Shown here: positions 6,776 to 14,100 of the stretch, in pieces
Numbering within the stretch: the stretch's first letter is position 1
How the letters are laid out: each line of letters begins with the position of its first letter
Assembly: GCA_964529715.1 (NCBI GenBank)
Contig: CAZGXI010000060.1
Coordinates: 1 to 14,525 of the forward strand
Origin: CAZGXI01 sp964529715
GTDB taxonomy: Bacteria > Chloroflexota > Anaerolineae > Aggregatilineales > Ch27
DNA length: 14,525 nt
Direction of reading: 5' to 3'
Position numbers and translations under genes: made by a program
The notes under the pieces: model-generated
The model's input: the letters and a program-made list of their open reading frames with translations, nothing else
What the model was told of the DNA's origin: nothing
Database searches by the model: none

Positions 6776-6794
6776 CCTGTTCCGCGCGAACAGG
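6776..6794. promoter_or_regulatory. 19-bp interrupted palindrome before the epimerase
   Basis: CCTGTTC and GAACAGG form perfect 7-base arms around CGCGC, ending 19 bases before the epimerase ATG and overlapping nothing coding. It may be an operator or a 5'-leader stem. Its GC-alternating centre resembles the palindrome at 4787, but the arms differ, so one regulator for both is not shown. Confidence 0.35.
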
Positions 6795-6813
6795 GCCTAC
6801 AGAAAGGGACCTC

Positions 6814-7221
6814 ATGCCTCCGAAGACCATCAACCACATCGCCATTGTCGTCGAAGATATGGACGCCGCGCTGAACTTCTGGCGCGACGCGCTGGGCCTG
6901 CCTTTGCAGAAAACCGAGGACAACCCGACCGAGGAAGTGCAGATCGCCTTCCTGCCAGTAGGCGACAGCGAGATCGAACTGCTCAGGCCAACCACCGAAA
7001 GCAGCGGCATCGCCAAATATCTCGCCAAAAAAGGTGCGGGAATGCATCACGTCTGCGTCGAGGTGGAAGACATCGAGGGTGTCATGGCCCGCCTACGTGC
7101 ACACGGGATCGAACTGATCAACGATGTCCCCAGGCTCCGCCCCGACGGTGTGACGCGCTACGCCTTCGTACATCCCAAAAGCACCCAGGGCGTGCTGGTG
7201 GAACTGTACCAGTTAGGCTGA
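6814..7221 (+). CDS. mce: methylmalonyl-CoA epimerase (VOC family)
   Basis: 135 residues, the usual size. The enzyme swaps (S)- and (R)-methylmalonyl-CoA through a metal-stabilised enolate, linking propionyl-CoA carboxylase to the mutase. Two paired beta-alpha-beta-beta-beta units of the vicinal-oxygen-chelate fold are visible: NHIAIVVEDMDAALNFW at 7-23 and GMHHVCVEVEDIEGVMARL at 76-94. Expected metal ligands are H8, Q43, H79 and E130 (in VELYQLG). AAAGGGA about 5 bases before ATG 6814 supports the start. It opens the plus-strand run; the mutase for the next step is at the far end of the opposite-strand run, so the two are not in one operon here. Other VOC enzymes are possible, but the ligand set, length and mutase nearby make epimerase the best call. 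Confidence 0.92.
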   Translation: MPPKTINHIAIVVEDMDAALNFWRDALGLPLQKTEDNPTEEVQIAFLPVGDSEIELLRPTTESSGIAKYLAKKGAGMHHVCVEVEDIEGVMARLRAHGIELINDVPRLRPDGVTRYAFVHPKSTQGVLVELYQLG

Positions 7222-7241
7222 GAGCGCAGGCAAAACGTATC

Positions 7242-7280
7242 TGGAAAAACGGCGTCTGGCGTAGGATAATGACGCCGTTT
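7242..7280 (+). promoter_or_regulatory. 10-bp inverted repeat enclosing a candidate promoter
   Basis: AAACGGCGTC (7247-7256) and GACGCCGTTT (7271-7280) are exact reverse complements around a 14-base spacer. TGGAAA (7242-7247) and GATAAT (7265-7270) are 17 bases apart, a plausible -35/-10 pair for the PHP gene that starts at 7350, with the -10 inside the repeat. Alternatively the repeat is a stem ending the epimerase transcript, though no T-run follows. Either reading is tentative. Confidence 0.35.
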
Positions 7281-7349
7281 ACCGCGCGCCTGCCGGTCTG
7301 CGGCGCGCCGGACGCGCTTTGGAATCCACGAGGAGCCGATCTTTAGCTG

Positions 7350-8252
7350 ATGAACCATCTGCCTTTTGACAAGCCGGGCCGCTTCTGGCGCGGCAACCTG
7401 CATACCCACTCCACCTGCTCTGACGGACGGCTGACCCCAGAGCAGGTTTGCCATCTGTACCACGAAGGCGGCTATCACTTCGTCGCCGTCACGGATCACT
7501 TTCAAAATCACCGCAACTTTACCATCGCCGACACGCGCCCCTTTCGCACGGCGGATTTCACCACGTTGCTCGGCGCGGAACTGCACACGCCGCGCACCGA
7601 ATTCAGCAGCCTGTGGCACATTCTAGCTGTCGGCCTGCCGCTCGACTTCGCCGCCCCACAACCGGACGAATCCGGCCCGGCCCTGGCCGCACGCGCGCTG
7701 GCAGCGGGCGCCTTCGTCGCCGCCGCCCATCCTGCCTGGTACACCCTCACCGAGGCAGACGTGCTCTCGCTCGGCCCGGTGCACGCCATCGAGACGTTTA
7801 ATGCCACATCCATCGATCACAACGACCGCGCCGATAGCTGGTACATGCTCGACCTGCTGCTAGAACGTGGCCACCGCTACTTCGCTTGCGCCACCGACGA
7901 CGCGCACTTCAACCCGGCCCGCCACGACGTGATGCGCGGCTGGGTTTGGGTCAAAAGCGAATTGCTCGACTCGGATGCGCTGTTAGCGGCGCTGAAAGCC
8001 GGGCATTACTATTCCAGCACCGGCCCGGAAATCTATGACATCCGGGTCTATCCCGGCGACAAAGTCGTGGTGCGCTGCTCGCCGGCCAGCCGGATTTTCG
8101 TCACCGGAGGGAATTGGGAATCTTCCTACGCTTACGGCAACGGCATTACAGAAGCGGAATTGAGCCTGGCGAAGTTCAACAGCCCCTTCTGCCGCGTCAC
8201 CGTGCGCGACATCAACGGGCTACGGGCATGGTCCAACCCGATCTGGTTCTGA
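7350..8252 (+). CDS. PHP-domain metal-dependent phosphoesterase
   Basis: 300 residues of the PHP (polymerase and histidinol phosphatase) superfamily, a trinuclear-metal phosphoesterase fold. Metal-binding motifs appear in order: LHTHS with H18/H20, D25, TDH with D49-H50, E77 and H90, AHPAW with H127, and ATDDAH with D183/H186. The set looks complete, so an active hydrolase of a small phosphate ester, nucleotide or nucleic-acid end is likely; the substrate is unknown. The last 70 or so residues form a beta-rich extension (GPEIYDIRVYPGDKVVVRCS onward) found on many stand-alone PHP proteins. An in-frame TAG two codons before ATG 7350 fixes the start; AGGAG is about 14 bases upstream. It lies 128 bases after the epimerase and 62 bases before the dehydrogenase. 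It is not HisJ-like in length or motif spacing as far as I can judge. Confidence 0.87.
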   Translation: MNHLPFDKPGRFWRGNLHTHSTCSDGRLTPEQVCHLYHEGGYHFVAVTDHFQNHRNFTIADTRPFRTADFTTLLGAELHTPRTEFSSLWHILAVGLPLDFAAPQPDESGPALAARALAAGAFVAAAHPAWYTLTEADVLSLGPVHAIETFNATSIDHNDRADSWYMLDLLLERGHRYFACATDDAHFNPARHDVMRGWVWVKSELLDSDALLAALKAGHYYSSTGPEIYDIRVYPGDKVVVRCSPASRIFVTGGNWESSYAYGNGITEAELSLAKFNSPFCRVTVRDINGLRAWSNPIWF

Positions 8253-8314
8253 CAGAGGCATTCCCGGCAGGGAGCTGATGTATCCCCTTACTTGCCTTTG
8301 TCTGGAGGTGTCCT

Positions 8315-9088
8315 GTGGATGAACGTGTCGTCCTGATCACCGGCGCGTCGTCGGGCATCGGGCGCGCCGCCGCACTAGAATTCGCCCGGCGCGGAGCGCG
8401 TGTGGCTGCCGTCGCCCGCCGTACAGACCGTCTGGTCGAACTCAAGGAAGAGGCCGCCTCCTGCCCCGGCGAGGTGCTGCCGATCACTGCCGATGTAACC
8501 GACGCCGCCGACATGCAGCGCGTCGTGAACAACACGCTTAACCTATGGGGACGACTGGACATCCTGGTCGCTAACGCCGGGATCGGCCATCGCGGGCCGC
8601 TGGTCGAGGCCGCCTGGGACGACCTGCAAACCGTGCTGCACACGAACATTGACGGTGTGCTGCACAGCATCCGGGCGGCAGTCCCGGCCATGCGACAGAG
8701 CGGGCACGGCGGACACATCTGTCTGATCTCCTCGATCAGTGGCGTTGCTCCGGCTCCGTTCGCGGCAATTTACGGCGCGAGCAAGAGCTTCGTCAACGGC
8801 CTGGGCCGCGCCCTGCGCTACGAACTGCTGGATGACCACATCTGGGTGACAACCTTCCTGGTCGGGCAAACGCACAGCGAATTTGCCCAGGCACGGCTGG
8901 GGCAAAAAGGCCGCGTCGCAGGCAAAGTGCCCCGGATGCAGGCCGAAGTGGTCGCGCGCAAGATCGTTTGGGCCTCCACACGGCACAAACGGATCGTCGT
9001 GTTGCGCCCGTTGGATTGGGCCTTCATCCTCGCCGCGACACTTCTGCCCGGCATGCTGGATCGGTTACAGCGGACCGTTTATCAATGA
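8315..9088 (+). CDS. short-chain dehydrogenase/reductase (SDR)
   Basis: 257 residues, classical SDR length. The NAD(P)-binding TGASSGIG motif is at 9-16, D60-V61 contacts adenine, NAG is at 87-89, and the catalytic tetrad is N111, S140, Y153 and K157 (YGASK). A basic residue pair at R35-R36 after strand 2 hints at NADPH. Residues 220-257 replace the usual C-terminus with a basic stretch (RHKRIVVLR) and a hydrophobic helix (WAFILAATLLPGML), suggesting loose membrane contact. The start is GTG at 8315, with GGAGG 6 bases upstream; a nearby ATG is out of frame. The substrate cannot be predicted. Neighbours on the same strand give no shared pathway. Confidence 0.88.
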   Translation: MDERVVLITGASSGIGRAAALEFARRGARVAAVARRTDRLVELKEEAASCPGEVLPITADVTDAADMQRVVNNTLNLWGRLDILVANAGIGHRGPLVEAAWDDLQTVLHTNIDGVLHSIRAAVPAMRQSGHGGHICLISSISGVAPAPFAAIYGASKSFVNGLGRALRYELLDDHIWVTTFLVGQTHSEFAQARLGQKGRVAGKVPRMQAEVVARKIVWASTRHKRIVVLRPLDWAFILAATLLPGMLDRLQRTVYQ

Positions 9089-9095
9089 TTGTGAG

Positions 9096-9106
9096 TATAC
9101 TAAAAT
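9096..9106 (+). promoter_or_regulatory. possible -10 region before the repeat mini-protein
   Basis: TATACT (9096-9101) and the overlapping TAAAAT (9101-9106) lie just after the dehydrogenase stop in a local AT-rich patch, 57-67 bases before the next ATG. The best -35 for TAAAAT is the weak TTTATC at 17 bases. It would allow the next genes to be transcribed separately from the dehydrogenase. Confidence 0.25.
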
Positions 9107-9162
9107 CAGAATGCGCATCCCTTCCGTTTGCGCCGCAAGGCTGAGAAACAAGGAGAAGCGCC

Positions 9163-9387
9163 ATGTCCACTTTACGCGGAGTCTACGACCGACACGGCGA
9201 GCAGTTCGGCTACCTGGACGGTTCGACCCTGTACGACTTGGACGACAACCAGACCGGCACCCTGCGCGATGGCGTGATCTATTCGCTGGACGGCGAACGG
9301 CGCTGGATCGTCAAAGGAGAAACGCTATGCACCCTAAAGGGCGAACCTATCGGTTACTTCGGCGCGCCGTACATCGATGAAGAGTAG
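9163..9387 (+). CDS. 74-residue protein made of four 16-residue repeats
   Basis: Residues 7-70 split without gaps into four 16-residue units, beginning VYDRHGEQ, LYDLDDNQ, IYSLDGER and LCTLKGEP. Each has the pattern hydrophobic-Tyr/Cys, then a turn rich in D/G/N, then E/Q, and a second strand (GYLDG, GTLRD, WIVKG, GYFGA). This suggests a small stack of beta-hairpins, comparable in style to MORN or WG repeats but with a different period and motif. There is no signal peptide, membrane segment or catalytic motif. It is acidic overall. AAGGAG 7 bases before ATG 9163 gives a strong start, so it is very likely a real gene despite its size. The YbaK-type gene follows after only 2 bases, implying coupled translation. 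A protein-binding or cell-envelope scaffold role is a guess. Confidence 0.82.
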   Translation: MSTLRGVYDRHGEQFGYLDGSTLYDLDDNQTGTLRDGVIYSLDGERRWIVKGETLCTLKGEPIGYFGAPYIDEE

Positions 9388-9389
9388 CG

Positions 9390-9878
9390 ATGCCCGACAA
9401 GAGTAAAAAGCTAAACGCGATGCGCCTGCTGGAAAAAGAGGGTATCCCGTATGACGTGATCGAATTCTCGCCGGAGATTCACAGCGCCATCGATCTGGCG
9501 GCGGCGGTCGGCGCGCCGCCAGAAACGGTGTTCAAGACGCTCGTGGTCACACGTCCAGCAGGCAAACCCCTGCTGGTGATGATCCCCGGCCCGGCCACGC
9601 TGGACCTCAAGGCGTTAGCGGCAGCCGTCGGGGAAAAGAAACTGGCGATGGCAACCCACGACGAGGCAGAAAGGCTCACCGGCCTCAAGGTCGGTGGCAT
9701 CGGCGCCCTGGCGCTTACCCACAAGGGGTGGGACGTGCTGCTCGACGAGAGCGCCGTGCTCTACGAGCATATCCTGGTCAGCGCCGGGCAGCGCGGCATC
9801 AACCTCAAGGTGCCGGTCGAAGGGCTGCTCCGCACCCTGGGAGCAAGAGTCGTCGCAGTGGCGCGCGAGCCGGATTAA
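9390..9878 (+). CDS. ybaK: YbaK/EbsC-type Cys-tRNA(Pro) deacylase
   Basis: 162 residues, the normal length for YbaK. The family hydrolyses mischarged aminoacyl-tRNA, classically Cys-tRNA(Pro) made by prolyl-tRNA synthetase, protecting translation fidelity in the cytoplasm. Motifs match the Escherichia coli protein along its length: VFKTLVV with the conserved Lys49, LDLKALAAAVGEKK at 71-84, TGLKVGGIGAL at 97-107 and ILVSAGQRGINL at 128-139. Its ATG is 2 bases after the stop of the repeat mini-protein, whose last codons hold the only purine-rich stretch (GAAGAG), so it probably relies on translational coupling. The related ProX and INS-type editing domains are possible alternatives, but the GGI and SAGxRG motifs fit YbaK best. 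Confidence 0.92.
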   Translation: MPDKSKKLNAMRLLEKEGIPYDVIEFSPEIHSAIDLAAAVGAPPETVFKTLVVTRPAGKPLLVMIPGPATLDLKALAAAVGEKKLAMATHDEAERLTGLKVGGIGALALTHKGWDVLLDESAVLYEHILVSAGQRGINLKVPVEGLLRTLGARVVAVAREPD

Positions 9879-9960
9879 CCACTAAAATAAGTTCTACGCC
9901 AGCCAAGCGGCGTATTCAACTCGTGCGATACCCTCTTAGAGGTGAGGAAGGAACTGCACG

Positions 9961-10338
9961 ATGGGCTTTTTACGGCGGCTTTTCGGCGGCAAGGCGCAGG
10001 CCGAAGATCATCCCATCATTAACCCGGACCGCAACGACGACCTTTACGCCCTCACGCCAGAGGGTTACGTCATCGCTCAGGACATCGCCTGCCAATACGA
10101 ATACGTCGAGCAACAGTCTTGCCCGTATTGCGGCGGGGCGCTGACCGTTGCCGCCCAGATCAACCGCTCCGGGCAGGGCCTCAACGAACTGGTCTGCGCC
10201 TGCCAGCAATGCCGCCGCCGGACCAGTGTCATCTTCGACATCAGCAACGACGTTTACCAGGCCTGGCTGGCCGGGCAGTTCGGTAAACTATACGTGCGTA
10301 ATTACGATGGAAAGCCGCGTAAACCCGCCGGTCGCTGA
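9961..10338 (+). CDS. hypothetical zinc-ribbon protein
   Basis: 125 residues of no family I can name. The N-terminus MGFLRRLFGGK is a short basic amphipathic stretch that could touch the membrane. A zinc ribbon is likely from C54-x2-C57 (CPYCGG) and C81-x2-C84 (CQQCRR), with C79 as a spare. The segment between is short beta strand (ALTVAAQINRSG). A helix with two Trp/Tyr residues follows (DVYQAWLAGQFGKLYV), then a basic tail. AAGGA 8 bases before ATG 9961 supports the start. It lies 82 bases after ybaK and ends at a hairpin shared with the convergent gene. It might bind nucleic acid or a protein; neither is shown. Confidence 0.72.
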   Translation: MGFLRRLFGGKAQAEDHPIINPDRNDDLYALTPEGYVIAQDIACQYEYVEQQSCPYCGGALTVAAQINRSGQGLNELVCACQQCRRRTSVIFDISNDVYQAWLAGQFGKLYVRNYDGKPRKPAGR

Positions 10339-10348
10339 GCCGCCATAA

Positions 10349-10380
10349 ACACGCGCCCCGGTCAAGCCGGAGCGCGTTGT
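10349..10380. terminator. hairpin between convergent genes, possible bidirectional terminator
   Basis: CGCGC (10352-10356) pairs with GCGCG (10372-10376), and CCGG (10358-10361) with CCGG (10367-10370), around a 5-base loop with one C/A mismatch. A few more pairs extend outward past a single bulge. The stem lies between stop codons at 10338 and 10410, where terminators are expected. Neither strand has a clear T-run, so intrinsic termination is plausible but unproven. Confidence 0.5.
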
Positions 10381-10409
10381 GTCATCCGCTTCAGGCCAGG
10401 AGGCGCCCG

Positions 10410-11090
10410 TTATCCCTTGCTTGGAATAAAGCGGCTGATCGCCCCTGCCAGGTTTGAGATCGGCATCGTTTGCAGCCAGACGCGCCCTGGCCCGCGCAGC
10501 GTCGCCAGGAACAACCCCTCGCCGCCAAACAGCATGTTGGTCACGCCCTTGATCATCTGAATGTCGTAGTCAACCGTCGGCTCGTACATGGCGATATGCC
10601 CCGGATCGACCTTCATCAGTTGCCCCGGCCCAAGCTGATACTGCTGCACCTCGCCAGAAATCTCCACGAAGGCCGTGCCAGGACCGGTCAGCTTCTGCAA
10701 GATGAACCCTTCGCCGCCGAACAAGCCTGTCCCTAGCCGACGACGAAAGTGCATCTCCAGTGTAACCGAGTCTTCGGCGCACATAAAGGCGTCTTTTTGT
10801 GCGATGATCGAGTAGCCCGCCTGCAACGGCACCGGGATGATGTGCCCCGGCGCTTCGGGCGTGAAGACGATGGTCGCTTCCGGCGCGTCGCAGGTATACG
10901 TCGTCAGAAACAGCGATTCGCCCGCCAGCGCCCGGCCCAGCATCGCTCCCAGCCCGCCCCGCCCGCTAGTCTTCATGCTAATGCCGTCGCTCATCCACGC
11001 CATACCGCCCGACTCGGTATATAGCGCCTCGCCCTGGCGTAGCCGAACCTCCAGACAGGGCATCACCGTGCCTTTGATCTGATATTCCAT
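10410..11090 (-). CDS. AIM24 / TIGR00266 family protein
   Basis: 226 residues, the common bacterial length for this double-stranded beta-barrel family, named after yeast mitochondrial Aim24; its biochemical role in bacteria is unsettled. Typical features seen: N-terminal EALYTESGGMAWMSDGI (21-37), a Gly-rich segment GRGGLGAMLGRALAGESLFL (43-62), the GTGLFGGEGFILQKLTGPG repeat-like stretch near 120-138, and a second copy LFGGEGLFLATLRGPG near 188-203 followed by VWLQTMP. The two GGEG-F-x-L-x-GPG blocks show the internal duplication of the fold. GGAGG about 9-11 bases before ATG 11090 sets the start. It is 82 bases downstream of dnaE on the same strand, so it may be read from the dnaE transcript or its own promoter; no clear promoter is seen in the gap. 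Confidence 0.9.
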   Translation of the reverse strand: MEYQIKGTVMPCLEVRLRQGEALYTESGGMAWMSDGISMKTSGRGGLGAMLGRALAGESLFLTTYTCDAPEATIVFTPEAPGHIIPVPLQAGYSIIAQKDAFMCAEDSVTLEMHFRRRLGTGLFGGEGFILQKLTGPGTAFVEISGEVQQYQLGPGQLMKVDPGHIAMYEPTVDYDIQMIKGVTNMLFGGEGLFLATLRGPGRVWLQTMPISNLAGAISRFIPSKG

Positions 11091-11172
11091 GCGAATTCCC
11101 CTCCTGATGCGATAAAAAACGTCTGTGCCCTCATTGTGGCATAACCAAGCCGTGCGCGAAAATCTCCCTTGT

Positions 11173-14100
11173 TCAGGTTGGTTCGGCTACAGGAACATCT
11201 GACGGTTGAAAAACGACTTGAACACCAGGAATGACACTCAGTTCGGCCAGCAGTGCCGGGCAGTAACCGGTCGTATGATTGGGAAAATCCAGATTGACCT
11301 CGTGCTCCCCGCCGCACAGCACAATACGGAAGCGATCCTGACCGGCATACGACACCAACACGCCGTGAATCCGGCGTAGGCGGCGGCGGTCACGGTCCAG
11401 GTCGTCGGAGCGTTGGAAGCGCACAGACACCAATCCGCACGCGGAGCGATCCGGCGGCAGAGCAACATCCTCGAACAAGCCGACCGTCGCAGGCTCGACC
11501 GGCTGAGGGATCAGGTCGGGCGCATTGGGCACGGCGGCGCTCGCCGGAGCGATGTACGGGGCAGCAGGCAAGGGCGGCTCCTCGGCCACTACCGCAACCG
11601 AAGACATAGCCTGATCGTCCAGGCCTTCATCGACGTCCGGCCCATACTCACCTTCCATGTCGTCGGCGTCCCCAACCGGCAGCGGTTCGGCATTCACCAA
11701 CCAGGCCAACGTGTGCAGGTCTGCCTGGAGCGGTTGTTCGTCCGCTTCGGCGACGCTGAAATCCTGGGTGATTCCATCGACGATGATCTGCGGTTCGCCC
11801 CGGCTCAGGTCCACTTTGCCCTCCACACGCAACACGGCCTCCGGCTGGATCAGGTCATGGTATTGCTGCCAGGTGCGTGGGAACAGCACCGCCTCCATGT
11901 GGCCCTGAAGGTCTTCCAGAGTCAGCACCCCCATCATGTCGCCTTTCTTGGTCGGCAAGACGCGCACCGCCTCCACCATGCCGACCATGACGACGCGCTT
12001 TCCATTCAGCACAGCAGCATCCTCTTTGATGTCCTGGCTTTGTGTGACGTTGCTGTTCGGGTTTTGGATGTAATGAATCACGCGGTCCAGGGGATGACTG
12101 CTGACGTACAGGCCAACGAGTTCCTTTTCCCAGCGCAACATCTCGCGCCGGTCCGCATCGGTAAGCGCGGGAATCACGGCGGGCAGCAGGTCGGCATCGT
12201 CCGACTCGCCACCACCCAGCGTGTCAAACAGGCTAAGCTGCCCGATCTCTTTGGCGCGGTGCTGCGCGGCACTGTAGCTGAGCATCCGGTCTAAGGCGGC
12301 GAGCAGCAGTGTTCGGATCGCCGCCGCTCCCGGTTCGCCGCCGAACGAATCCAACGCCCCGGCCTTGACCAGGCATTCCAGCGCGCGTTTCTGCACGATG
12401 CGCAGGTCTACCCGACGGCAAAAATCCCCCACATCCTGGAACGGCCCGCCCTGCTCACGCTGTTCCAGGATATGTTGAATCGGCCCGACGCCGACGTTCT
12501 TGATCGCGGCCAGGCCATAGCGGATGCCCTGCCGGCCATCCCGCAGTTCGATTGTAAAGTCCATACCGCTGGCATTCACGTCCGGCGGGAAAACCGGAAT
12601 ACCCATCCGGCGGCACTCGGCGATGAAAGTGGCGATCTTGGCCGTGTCGTCTCGATGGACCGACAGCAGCGCGGTCATATACTCGACCGGATAGTGCGCC
12701 TTGAGATACGCCGTCTGGCAGGTAATCACGGCGTAGTCGGCGGCATGACTCTTATTAAAACCATAGTTAGCAAAGAAGGCGATGTCCTCAAAAATGGCCT
12801 CGGCGCTCTTGGCATCAACCCCGAACTGGGGGCCGCGCTCTATGAAAGTATTCTTGTGCTTGAGCAGGTCTTCCTTTTTCTTCTTAGAAACGGCGCGGCG
12901 CATCAGGTCGGCATCGCCGAGCGAGTAGCCAAACAACTCGGCGGCGATCTGCATGATCTGCTCTTGATACGTGATGATCCCGTAGGTCTCCTGGAGGATC
13001 GAGCGCAACTTGGGGTGCTTGTATTCGACCGCTTCTTCGCCATGCATCCGGCGGATATACTGCGGGATGTACTCAATGGGGCCGGGGCGGTAGAGCGAGA
13101 TGGCCGCGACGATATTCTCAAACGCCTGCGGGCGCATCTCGGTGAGCATCTTCCTCATGCCGGCGCTTTCTACCTGAAAGACGCCCACCGTCTCCCCGCG
13201 CCCGATCAGGTCGAAGGCCGCCTTGACTTTGGCAGTTACTTCCGGGTCGTTCGGATCGGGGCGGTAAGGGATGTTCTGCATCGTCAGATGCGGACCACCC
13301 TGCTGTTCGATCAGTTCACACGCCTTACGCATGATCGTCAGCGTGGCGAGACCCAAAAAGTCCACCTTGAGCAGGCCCAACGACTCGCAGGTCTCCATAT
13401 CGAACTGCGTCACCCGTCCGACGGGGACCTCGTCGTCGCCGCCTTTGGTCGGACGATGCAGTGGAATGTATTCGTCGAGCGGCCTGTCGGCGATGACGAC
13501 GCCAGCAGCGTGCGTACTGGCGTGACGAACCACGCCTTCCAGACTGCGTGCCACTTCGATCAGATTGCGGACAGTCGGGTCGGACTCATAAGCCTCTTTG
13601 AGCGGTGGGACAGCCTTTTCCGGATCATCCCCCAGAGCATCTTTGAACTTAATCGGTTTGGCTCCGCCGGGTAACAGCCGCGCCACGCGGTCATAATCGC
13701 CGGGCGGCATCCCCAGCGCACGGCCCACGTCGCGGATGGCGGCCTTCGAGCCGAGCGTCCCGAAGGTGATAATCGCCGCCACTTTTTCTTCGCCGTACTT
13801 GTTGGCAGCATATTCGATCATCTCGGCGCGGCGGTCGTCGGGATAGTCCAGGTCGATGTCCGGCATGGTCACGCGGCCTGGATTGAGAAATCGCTCAAAG
13901 AACAGACCGTTCTGCAGCGGGTCGATGTTGGTCAGGCCCAGGCAATAAGCCACCAGGCTGCCCGCGCCGCTGCCGCGCACGTTCCACCAGATGTCGGCGT
14001 GCCGGGCGAATTCACACAGGTCCCACACAATCAGAAAGTAGGTGTCGAACCCCATGTGGTGAATGAGATCGAGTTCATAGTTGAGCCGTTCGACGATCAC

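Noticed and set aside
12472..13674. A 400-codon open frame on the plus strand opposite dnaE
   Set aside because: It lies wholly antisense to conserved DnaE polymerase motifs, and its protein has no recognisable domain. Long antisense frames are common opposite GC-rich genes.
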